From: Bacteroidota bacterium
GTDB taxonomy: Bacteria; Bacteroidota; Ignavibacteria; Kapaibacteriales; UBA961
DNA: 35,004 nucleotides
Direction of reading: 5' to 3'
Assembly (NCBI GenBank): GCA_018266765.1
Contig: JAFDZU010000040.1
Span: 3,377-38,380, forward strand
Below are positions 9,559-16,446 of the stretch, in pieces. How positions within the stretch are numbered: the first letter of the stretch is position 1; every line of letters starts with the position of its first letter. The translations under genes were made by a program, and so were the position numbers. Under the pieces are notes generated by a model. It searched no databases, was not told where the DNA came from, and saw only the letters and a list, made by a program, of their open reading frames with translations.

Positions 9559-10404
9559 TTACGTTGTGAAATGTATTGCCGCCCATTCATTTTCGATTTC
9601 TGTATGAATATGAATAAAGTGCTCGGATTCAGCGGCTGTAATAATTTCCTCCACATCATATTTCAATACACCCGAAACTAATAAAACTCCGTTTGGTCTT
9701 TTGAGTGCAGAATAAAACTTAGGAAAATTTGGAATTAACAAATTTCTATATAAGTTCGCACATATTCCATCTGAAAACGGCAATTCGACTGTGAAAACAT
9801 CTTGCTGTGAGCATTCAACTTGATTTTCTACTTGATTAATGAGAATATTTTCTTTAGAATTTTCAACTGACCATTCATCATTATCAAAAGCAAAACAGTG
9901 TTCAGCACCGAGTTTCACTGCTAATATAGCAAGAACACCTGTTCCGGTTCCCGCATCAATCCATCGAGATCCGAAATCCACAGTTTTTTCAAGCAATGTA
10001 CAGACCATGCGTGTAGTAGGGTGATAACCCGTCCCAAATGACATTTTAGGGTTAATTAGAACAACTATTTCTTGCGGAACCTCTGAACTTTTCCAAGTAG
10101 GTGAAATTGCTACTCTTTCACTGACAATAACAGGTTCGAGAGATTCTTCCCATTCAGCATTCCAATTCTTATCGTCAATGATTTCTACTGAAAGTACAGA
10201 TGCTTCAACACCTATATTTTTGAGTTCATTAATAATGACATCGTTTAATTCCGTTGAATAATCTTGAACATTGAATGTAACAACTATTTCATCAATCCGC
10301 TCTTCAATCCCAACAAAAGGGAAGAGGTTAAATACTGAATAAGAAAGGTCGAATTGTTCTTCAAGAATTAAAAGATGTAGATTGACAAATTGTTTTTTAA
10401 GCAT
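9559..10404 (-). CDS. prmA: Ribosomal protein L11 methyltransferase
   Basis: This 281-residue SAM-dependent methyltransferase trimethylates ribosomal protein L11 in the family. The N-terminal substrate-binding ferredoxin-like domain (about 1-75) is followed by the family linker NWNAEWEESLEPV (80-92). Then come MSFGTGYHPTT (121-131) and SAM motif I DAGTGTGVLAI (150-160). A late ICANLYRNLL stands where many PrmA proteins have an N-I-L motif. The family match over the whole length is good. It lies between the M28 lipoprotein and Ppx genes, 12 bases from the latter. The ATG at 10404 is the only sensible start. Confidence 0.88.
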   Translation of the reverse strand: MLKKQFVNLHLLILEEQFDLSYSVFNLFPFVGIEERIDEIVVTFNVQDYSTELNDVIINELKNIGVEASVLSVEIIDDKNWNAEWEESLEPVIVSERVAISPTWKSSEVPQEIVVLINPKMSFGTGYHPTTRMVCTLLEKTVDFGSRWIDAGTGTGVLAILAVKLGAEHCFAFDNDEWSVENSKENILINQVENQVECSQQDVFTVELPFSDGICANLYRNLLIPNFPKFYSALKRPNGVLLVSGVLKYDVEEIITAAESEHFIHIHTEIENEWAAIHFTT

Positions 10405-10452
10405 GTGATTTTATTTTAGCAAAAGTTATTTTGAACATGTAGAAAATTTATC

Positions 10453-11469
10453 TTAGTAAGTTAAAACATACTCCAATAGACATTGACCTATGCATCCAAG
10501 GGTTTCTGCAGAGATGTTTTCGATAGTATCGTGTGTGGTGTGCCAATATTTTCTACGAGGATTCGTAACATTTTGCCCAACGAGATTAACGTCAATTATA
10601 TCTATAGAGGGAATCCCGGCTTGAATCAACATATCATGATCATCACTAACACCATTTCCATTTTCATATATAAAATATTTACAATTTCTTCGAGAAGCAA
10701 TATCCCAAATTTTCCTCATAGCTTCCGGGTTTGATTGCATAGAACTTGGTTCATAGCGAAATTCAGCATCTTTATCGCCTACTAAGTCCAAGAGAACAGC
10801 ACTTCTCGGTTTTGTAAAAGGAATGTTGCCGGCAAAGTGTCGAGCACCGATAAAGTAATTTGACAAATCATGTTCATAACCATAATCTTCACCATCGAAA
10901 AATACTACATCAACTCCAATAGAAGGGTGTGTATCTTTTAAAACACGAGCTATCTCTAAAAGTACTGCAACACCACTTGCCCCATCATTAGCAGCAGGGC
11001 AGGGCTTTGAAGTGTCATTTGGGCTAGGGTCTTGTTCAGAACGAGGACGACTATCCCAGTGACCACATATAAGAATACGGTTAGTTGATTTAGGGTTAAA
11101 AGAACCAATTATGTTTGAGAAAACAATAGACTTACCATAAATTACCGATTTGAATGATTGTAAAAAAGTAGTGTCAGCATAGTTACGAAGAGTTGATAAT
11201 AAAAAGTCGCGGCAAGAAGTATGTGCTGATGAACCCGGAACACGAGCTCCAAAACTTAATTGTTTCTCAACCAATTTATATGCTGCTTGTGCGTCGAATA
11301 TAGGGATAGTGTCTTTTACATTAATAGTTGTTTGAGTTGATTTCGGCATTTGAATTGTTTTTTCGATAAGTGGTTGTTTTTCAACAGTACAACCTACTAG
11401 AAAAAAAACTGTGACAATGATACTTAAAATACACAACCTAAAGTTTGGAATTGTTTTTGTGGAGTACAT
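10453..11469 (-). CDS. M28 family zinc peptidase lipoprotein, glutaminyl-cyclase-like
   Basis: This 338-residue lipoprotein has a hydrophobic signal and lipobox FLVGC (C27). The M28 domain has the features of bacterial glutaminyl-peptide cyclotransferases: FGARVPGS (73-80), GHWDSRP (136-142), AANDGASG with the zinc-ligand Asp162, FFDGEDYG with Glu194 and Asp195, and YWHTTHDTIE near the C-terminus with the last histidine ligand. Glutaminyl cyclases convert N-terminal glutamine to pyroglutamate, which is frequent on exported proteins of Bacteroidota. An aminopeptidase activity remains possible. It is the first gene of the minus-strand run and is divergent from kdsC, with 58 bases between the two start codons. 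Confidence 0.83.
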   Translation of the reverse strand: MYSTKTIPNFRLCILSIIVTVFFLVGCTVEKQPLIEKTIQMPKSTQTTINVKDTIPIFDAQAAYKLVEKQLSFGARVPGSSAHTSCRDFLLSTLRNYADTTFLQSFKSVIYGKSIVFSNIIGSFNPKSTNRILICGHWDSRPRSEQDPSPNDTSKPCPAANDGASGVAVLLEIARVLKDTHPSIGVDVVFFDGEDYGYEHDLSNYFIGARHFAGNIPFTKPRSAVLLDLVGDKDAEFRYEPSSMQSNPEAMRKIWDIASRRNCKYFIYENGNGVSDDHDMLIQAGIPSIDIIDVNLVGQNVTNPRRKYWHTTHDTIENISAETLGCIGQCLLEYVLTY

Positions 11470-11527
11470 GGAAGGATTTAATAAAAGTGTAAAACGCGAA
11501 ACTTAATTGCAAATTAGGGGAAATTTT

Positions 11528-12055
11528 ATGGAGCAACAAATTTTACTCAAAAAATTAGAGAAAATAGAGCTTTTAGTGATGGATGTGGATGGTACTTTAA
11601 CTGACAGTGCAATGTATTTTTCACGGAATGGAGAAGAATTAAAACGATTTTCAACTCGTGACGGAATGGGTATAAATTTGCTCCATTTAGCAGGAATTCA
11701 AACTGCAATTTTAACGAGTGAACTTTCTGAAATTGTTTCTGCTCGTGCTAAAAAATTAGCAATAAAGCATGTTGTATTGGGAAGCAAAAACAAAAAATAC
11801 GCACTTACAGAATTAGCTTTAAAATTGGGATTGACTTTTCAGAAAATAGCGTATATTGGTGATGATGTCAATGATATACCACCATTTAAACTTGCGGGAG
11901 TAACAGCTTGTCCATCAGATTCTGTTTCGCAAATAAAAGAACTAGCAGATTATATATGTGTAGCAAGCGGAGGAAACGGAGCGGTGCGTGAATTTGCAGA
12001 TATGATACTTACAGCACAGCAAAAGCCACTGACCGTACCGGAAGATAATTGGTGA
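11528..12055 (+). CDS. kdsC: KdsC-like HAD phosphatase (3-deoxy-D-manno-octulosonate 8-phosphate phosphatase type)
   Basis: This 175-residue HAD-superfamily phosphatase has the short, cap-less KdsC form. The nucleophile motif MDVDGTLTD is at 18-26 (Asp19, Asp21), motif II is ILTSE (61-65), the motif III lysine lies in SKNKKYALTE, and motif IV is GDDVND (111-116). KdsC dephosphorylates KDO-8-phosphate for lipopolysaccharide inner-core synthesis. Related proteins act on other sugar acid phosphates (for example, the CMP-sialate or KDN pathway), and the rest of the KDO pathway is not in view. The open frame begins at a TTG at 11507, but the ATG at 11528 has AGGGG shortly upstream and begins at the normal family start. 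Confidence 0.82.
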   Translation: MEQQILLKKLEKIELLVMDVDGTLTDSAMYFSRNGEELKRFSTRDGMGINLLHLAGIQTAILTSELSEIVSARAKKLAIKHVVLGSKNKKYALTELALKLGLTFQKIAYIGDDVNDIPPFKLAGVTACPSDSVSQIKELADYICVASGGNGAVREFADMILTAQQKPLTVPEDNW

Positions 12056-12118
12056 TTTAGTTATATTAGTTTTGATTATATTAAGTTTATTTATTAAATA
12101 TTTAGAAGGAATCGAATT

Positions 12119-12556
12119 ATGGGAAACAACAGTGAACATTCATACACAAAGGGCTTTTTATTAGGAGCACTTGTCGGCGGTGCAGTAGGGGCAATTACTG
12201 CATTATTGGTTGCACCAAAGTCCGGTGAAGAATTACGAGAAGATATTGCACGCCGTTCCGGTGAAATTTACGGCAAAGCCACAGATTATATTTCAAATGC
12301 TCGAGATGAAGCAGAAAATGTGGTAAATCAAGGTAAAACACAGGCGGAACGAATCGTCATGAATGCTCGTACTCAAGCTGAGAATTTGATGCATAATGCC
12401 GAGCAAATGATTCAAGAAGCAAAATTTCGTGCTTCTAATGCTAAAGAACATGTTGGTGAAAACATGACAAGAGTTCGCGATGCGGCAAAAGCAGGGGCTG
12501 AAGCATTTCGTACTGAACTTAAAGGTCCTAAAGATGTAGATACAGAATTAGGATAA
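12119..12556 (+). CDS. YtxH domain-containing protein
   Basis: This 145-residue protein has one N-terminal glycine-rich transmembrane segment (about 10-30; GFLLGALVGGAVGAITALLV), then APKSGEELRED, the YtxH signature. The rest is a long alanine- and glutamate-rich amphipathic helix that resembles LEA/apolipoprotein-like repeats. The family is linked to general stress in Bacillus, and its biochemical role is unknown. AGAAGGAAT precedes the ATG as a good ribosome binding site. It follows kdsC by 63 bases and precedes a DUF948-like gene, an arrangement also common for YtxH and DUF948 genes elsewhere. Confidence 0.85.
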   Translation: MGNNSEHSYTKGFLLGALVGGAVGAITALLVAPKSGEELREDIARRSGEIYGKATDYISNARDEAENVVNQGKTQAERIVMNARTQAENLMHNAEQMIQEAKFRASNAKEHVGENMTRVRDAAKAGAEAFRTELKGPKDVDTELG

Positions 12557-12604
12557 TGATTGTGATTATACTTAATAGAACTTATAATTAACCTATACTA
12601 AATT

Positions 12605-13021
12605 ATGCAAATACTACTTTCTTTTGCAGGATTAATTGCTTTGCTTTCTTTTGCGACAATGTGTATTTATGTCGTGATTGCGCTCAAAGATTCAAGAATT
12701 TTCTTAAAAAACGCAACAGATTCTCTGCAACAAACAGTTAAAATAGTTCAACAAATGGAAGTAAAATTAGCAGTTACTTTAGAAACTGCTAACGATACTT
12801 TAGAAAATACAAGCATAACTTTCAATAATATTGATAAACAAATTGAATTGTTTGATAAGGGGTTGAATCATTTTAATGCTGTAGCTAAGCGTGTTGATGA
12901 ACTTGAGATGAGTATTCAAAAAAAGATAGAAGGGCCTCTAATGCAAGCCGCTTCTATTGTATCTGGTGTTTCAAAAGCCGTTTCTGCATTCGGTTCTTCA
13001 TGGTCAAAAGGCAAACGATAA
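12605..13021 (+). CDS. DUF948-like single-pass membrane protein with coiled coil
   Basis: This 138-residue protein has an N-terminal membrane helix (about 3-27). A long helical region follows, with heptad-like repeats of asparagine, threonine and leucine (about 35-105), then a short small-residue tail (SIVSGVSKAVSAFGSSW). This organisation and its position just after a YtxH gene match DUF948-type proteins, a family of unknown function often found beside YtxH in Firmicutes and Bacteroidota. Its stop codon abuts the next ATG with no intervening base, which suggests translational coupling with the lipoprotein at 13022. Confidence 0.65.
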   Translation: MQILLSFAGLIALLSFATMCIYVVIALKDSRIFLKNATDSLQQTVKIVQQMEVKLAVTLETANDTLENTSITFNNIDKQIELFDKGLNHFNAVAKRVDELEMSIQKKIEGPLMQAASIVSGVSKAVSAFGSSWSKGKR

Positions 13022-13762
13022 ATGCAACATAAACCATTATATCTTATTTATTTGGGAATGGTATTTTTGGGAATGGTATTTCTATTCTCAGTTTTAATTA
13101 GTAGTTGTGGTCATCTTAACAATCTTGATAAGGTTAACATTAGAAATTCAATCGTTTTTACCGATTTTCAAGCTGTCGGAGATGCCGCACATGGAGTAGT
13201 TTGTTTAGGAATTGTCTCGGGCAAACCTATTATAAAAGATAGTTCCGGAATTGTCGGACAAATTGTAAACTCGGTTGGAGCAATAGGAAGTGCAATTGCA
13301 TCCTCGTCAATTGAAAATAAAATTGCACGCTCTGTACGACCTGATTCACTTGCTTGGGCTACTGCTCGCGGATTTGAAAGAAGTATGGAACGCTATGCTT
13401 CTATTAAAGTTGTTGATAATTTATCGAGTAATCCACAATTCATTGCTGAAACGTTGTTAGAACGTTATGAATTATCATCTACACAAGTTGGAGTTTATGC
13501 AAATGTTTGTGTTACATCCAGAATAATTGAGCGTGGAACAGGGAAAAAGATTTGGCAAAACAGAGAAACTAAAACTATTTCGTTGAGTAATTTATCACCA
13601 GCCGGACTTTTTACTCCAATTGGTCGAAGTGTTACCGGAATTGTAAATATGGTGCAAATACTTTCTATGAGTGATGAAGAAGTAAAAAGTGTTCTATTAA
13701 CTGCAGCGGCTGATGCCGGAAGAAAAATGGGCGAAACATTACGTGAAGATATTTCTGAATAA
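13022..13762 (+). CDS. Lipoprotein of unknown function
   Basis: I do not recognise this 246-residue protein. It begins with a hydrophobic signal peptide and lipobox LISSC (C29), so it should be a lipoprotein. A hydrophobic glycine/alanine/serine-rich stretch (about 70-95) is followed by a mixed alpha/beta region (R-G-F-E-R-S-M-E, then S-I-K-V-V-D, then V-C-V-T-S-R-I-I-E-R-G-T-G-K-K-I-W). That region is vaguely reminiscent of the CsgG/LpoB-like fold, which also carries an 'R-x-x-x-T-G-x-x-x-W' pattern, but this is only a hint. The signal peptide contains a perfect in-frame 15-bp duplication (LGMVF twice). It is the last gene of the kdsC operon and is coupled to the preceding gene. Confidence 0.7.
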   Translation: MQHKPLYLIYLGMVFLGMVFLFSVLISSCGHLNNLDKVNIRNSIVFTDFQAVGDAAHGVVCLGIVSGKPIIKDSSGIVGQIVNSVGAIGSAIASSSIENKIARSVRPDSLAWATARGFERSMERYASIKVVDNLSSNPQFIAETLLERYELSSTQVGVYANVCVTSRIIERGTGKKIWQNRETKTISLSNLSPAGLFTPIGRSVTGIVNMVQILSMSDEEVKSVLLTAAADAGRKMGETLREDISE

Positions 13763-13784
13763 GCATTATATCACATAAAAAATT

Positions 13785-13824
13785 AAAACCCCTTACTTTA
13801 AATAAAAAAGCAAGGGGTTTTATA
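13785..13824 (+). terminator. Terminator between convergent genes, possibly bidirectional
   Basis: A 15-bp stem with one G-T pair (13785-13799 with 13807-13821; AAAACCCCTTACTTT type) has a 7-base A-rich loop. The plus strand continues into TTTTATAT and the minus strand reads TTTT within the stem. It lies between two convergent stops (13762 and 13839), so it may end both transcripts. Confidence 0.8.
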
Positions 13825-13838
13825 TAATGACAATACAA

Positions 13839-14387
13839 TTATTTACGAATTAACGCAGGGATTTTCTGTTCTGCAATTGCAAAAGCTCCAAAAAATACAG
13901 CACTAAAAAAAACGTCACCCATAAATGTATTAAGTAACATACTACTGAATGGAGTATAATCGTAGAATGGAACTGCTGCAGCATAACATGCGATAAGTCC
14001 ACTGATTGAATATGGGTACGAAGAACTCAATGCCCAAACTGCAAAATTAGTTATCACGAAAAAAAGTGTAGAACCTGCTACCGAAGCCAAAGCTATTCTT
14101 CCAGCAGATTTGTTTTCTTTTAATCGAAATCCGATTAAAGTTATTAAAGCAAAACATCCATAAACAAACGGCATCGTAGTATGAAATCCAATTATTAAAT
14201 CGCTTAATAGCATAGCTAAGATTGGAATTAAGAAAGCAAGCCGTTTGTCTGAAAAATAAGCACCTCCAAAAAGTGCAATTGCCGTTATCGGTGCAAAGTT
14301 CGGTGGATGAGGCAATAAACGTGAAAGTGCAGCTAAAAGAATCATTCCGCTTATAGTTGCAAACCGAGGATTGAACAATGATTTCAT
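13839..14387 (-). CDS. DUF6580 family membrane protein (possible ECF-type substrate-binding component)
   Basis: This protein has 182 residues and about five transmembrane helices. It has the DUF6580 hallmark opening: ALSRLLPHPPNFAPITAIALFGGAYF near the N-terminus. Further conserved elements are a FLIPILAMLLSDLIIG helix, TNFAVWA and FSSMLLNTFMGDVFF. The family is predicted to be a putative transporter, similar in size and topology to S components of ECF vitamin transporters, but its substrate is unproven. The open frame extends to 14438, but the ATG at 14387 (MKSLFNPRFAT) fits the family start and avoids overlap with the divergent gene. Its neighbours, a YncE/BtuG-like lipoprotein and a partner surface protein, suggest a role in uptake of a small molecule such as a corrinoid. 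Confidence 0.75.
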   Translation of the reverse strand: MKSLFNPRFATISGMILLAALSRLLPHPPNFAPITAIALFGGAYFSDKRLAFLIPILAMLLSDLIIGFHTTMPFVYGCFALITLIGFRLKENKSAGRIALASVAGSTLFFVITNFAVWALSSSYPYSISGLIACYAAAVPFYDYTPFSSMLLNTFMGDVFFSAVFFGAFAIAEQKIPALIRK

Positions 14388-14406
14388 CGAATGTCCCAAA
14401 GAGAAT

Positions 14407-15318
14407 ATGAGTAATATAAGAATGTTTAGATGGAACAAAAATACGCTATTTTTACATAAAATTTGCTTCTTTTTATGGTTGCTTGTCTTTCCGTCCGCGC
14501 TTAATGCTCAGCAAATCAATGGAAAAGGAGCAGATTTCGTACTTTCATTTAAGCCGGGAACCGAACAGAATTCTGGACAATCTTCGGAATATTTCCCGAA
14601 AAATGTCTTCGGTTTGCCTGATACATCTGCTCGATATGAGATTCCTTCTGTGAATCCTGAACAAATTTGCTCTATTGGCTTAGGAGGTGAAATAATTCTT
14701 GGGTTTCAGGGTAAATTTATTCGTGATTTACCTGGGAAAGACTTCACAATTTTTGAAAATGCCTTTTATTCACCAGATTTCCATAAGACTTTTGTTGAAC
14801 CTGCTAAAATTGCTGTCAGTAAAGATGGGATAACATTTGTAGAATTCCCTTATAATTCAGAAACATTAAAGGGATGTGCAGGAATAACACCAACAAATGG
14901 AAATAAAAATCCTTTCAATCCATTCGAAAGTGGTGGAGATAGCTTCGACCTCGCTGATATTGGAGTAGATTCAGTACGTTTCATTAGAATTACAGATATT
15001 TCGGGACTTCTGTTGAATAGAAAACACCCTATGTATGACCCTATTGTAACCGGTTTTGACTTAGACGCAGTAGTAGGATTACACCTAGAAGATGATAATG
15101 CTATATCAATTCTTATTGGAGAAAGTAATATAACTATCAATTCAGAATCAGAATATAATTATTCAGTCTATTCGCTAACTGGTAGTAAAGTAATCTATTC
15201 TCAAAATCAAACTAAAACGACTAAACTTCCATTTGAAAATATTCCCAAAGGAATTTTTGTATTAGTTGTAACAATCACTGATTCAAAAGATAGCAAGTCA
15301 ATAACCTTCATTAAATAA
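14407..15318 (+). CDS. Secreted cell-surface protein with degenerate T9SS-like tail, partner of YncE/BtuG-like protein
   Basis: This 303-residue exported protein carries a signal peptide ending FPSALNAQ. The core has features of a 'cell surface protein' family found next to YncE-like lipoproteins and TonB receptors in Bacteroidota: FPKNVFGLPD, LGGEIILGF, DFTIFENAFY, VSKDGITFVEFPYN and GGDSFDLADIGVDSVRFIRITD, ending in a GFDLDAVVG strand. The last 75 residues resemble a T9SS sorting domain (Y-S-V-Y-S-L-T-G-S-K-V, then L-P-F-E-N-I-P-K-G-I-F-V-L) but lack the normal PNP start. The open frame reaches up to 14371, overlapping the divergent gene. The ATG at 14407 is preferred, and 14422 is also possible. 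The next gene follows after 7 bases. Confidence 0.7.
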   Translation: MSNIRMFRWNKNTLFLHKICFFLWLLVFPSALNAQQINGKGADFVLSFKPGTEQNSGQSSEYFPKNVFGLPDTSARYEIPSVNPEQICSIGLGGEIILGFQGKFIRDLPGKDFTIFENAFYSPDFHKTFVEPAKIAVSKDGITFVEFPYNSETLKGCAGITPTNGNKNPFNPFESGGDSFDLADIGVDSVRFIRITDISGLLLNRKHPMYDPIVTGFDLDAVVGLHLEDDNAISILIGESNITINSESEYNYSVYSLTGSKVIYSQNQTKTTKLPFENIPKGIFVLVVTITDSKDSKSITFIK

Positions 15319-15325
15319 TTTGAAA

Positions 15326-16432
15326 ATGCTTCGTAATTTACTACAAATTCTACTTCTACTTTTATTGACAAGTTGTATTTCAACTCCGAATCAACCGACT
15401 GTAAATTCAGATTTAATACCATCTGGTAAAGGGGCTTATATCCTCTGTGAAGGTTTACAAGGGCAAAATAATTCGTCTTTGTACCGATACAGTTTTGAAA
15501 AAAAGACATCACTAACTTCTACTGATTATTTCACTGCTGTCAATCCTACACTACATTTAGGAGATATAGCAAATTACATTGCTAAAAAAGGAGATACTGC
15601 TTTTGTTGCAGTGACCACAGGTGGAAACATAGAAATATTCAGGATATCTACTGGAAAATGGATTTATCGAATAACTCTTCAAGGAAATAATCGTGCTCCT
15701 CGCGAAATAGTTATTGTGAATGATTCAATAGGATATTTAACTGATTTTCATACGAATTCACTTACGAGGTTTAATCCTACTACTTTTGTAATAACAAAAG
15801 ACAACATTTCAGTCGGCTATGCACCCGAAGGTGTTGTTACAATCAATAACTATGTCTTAACAGCCAATTCCGGTTTTGGAGATTATGCATACGAACATCC
15901 CGAAATCAAAGCACATAATATCTCAGTTGTTGATGTATCCACTAATACAGAAATAGCTGTTATTCCGGCCGGAATAAATGTTCAATCGTTACGAGTACAT
16001 CCTACTTTACCTAAATTTTATGCTCTGTATACCCATTTGCCACGATTTGATAGTGACTCACTTGGTGGAATCATAGAATATGATGCAAACACTTTAAGCG
16101 AAATTAAGCGTTGGAATCTTAAAGTTTCTAAAAATTTTGGACTCTCATTTTCAGGTGACTCTTTACTTTTTCTCAATAATGACGGGCTTTATGTATTAAA
16201 TACTCAAGATAATCAACTACCTAAACTTGTTGCTAAATCTGAAGTAAATGAACATTGGTATAATGTTACTGTTTGCCCTTTTGATGGAAACGTTTGGGTG
16301 TGTAATGCAAAGGGCTACACAACTAAAGGTGAAGTATTGATATTAAATCCGAAAAATAATTGGCAACCTGAACAAAAATTTAATGTAGGAGTAAATCCTA
16401 ATGGAATAATTTTTTTTGACGGTTTACCTTAA
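15326..16432 (+). CDS. YncE/BtuG-like beta-propeller lipoprotein
   Basis: This 368-residue lipoprotein has a leucine-rich signal and lipobox LLTSC (about residue 17). The mature part is a YVTN/YncE-type propeller with repeated G-K/S-x-x-x-Y-R-x-T-L, TTGGNIEIFRI, N-S-L-T-R-F-N and SVVDVSTNTEIAVIPAG blades, ending V-G-V-N-P-N-G-I. Size, lipidation and the DUF5074-like pattern match BtuG, the surface corrinoid-capture lipoprotein of Bacteroides. No TonB receptor (BtuB) is present in this window, so the ligand is an inference. The frame could begin at a TTG at 15320, but the ATG at 15326 follows the previous stop by 7 bases and suits the signal peptide. It converges with the VWA gene, with 14 bases between them. 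Confidence 0.7.
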   Translation: MLRNLLQILLLLLLTSCISTPNQPTVNSDLIPSGKGAYILCEGLQGQNNSSLYRYSFEKKTSLTSTDYFTAVNPTLHLGDIANYIAKKGDTAFVAVTTGGNIEIFRISTGKWIYRITLQGNNRAPREIVIVNDSIGYLTDFHTNSLTRFNPTTFVITKDNISVGYAPEGVVTINNYVLTANSGFGDYAYEHPEIKAHNISVVDVSTNTEIAVIPAGINVQSLRVHPTLPKFYALYTHLPRFDSDSLGGIIEYDANTLSEIKRWNLKVSKNFGLSFSGDSLLFLNNDGLYVLNTQDNQLPKLVAKSEVNEHWYNVTVCPFDGNVWVCNAKGYTTKGEVLILNPKNNWQPEQKFNVGVNPNGIIFFDGLP

Positions 16433-16446
16433 ACCCATAACTTTTC

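Noticed and set aside
14388-14406. Cobalamin riboswitch between the DUF6580 and surface-protein genes
   Set aside because: Only 19 bases separate the two starts, far too few for a riboswitch, and no B12-box-like sequence was seen in the flanks.
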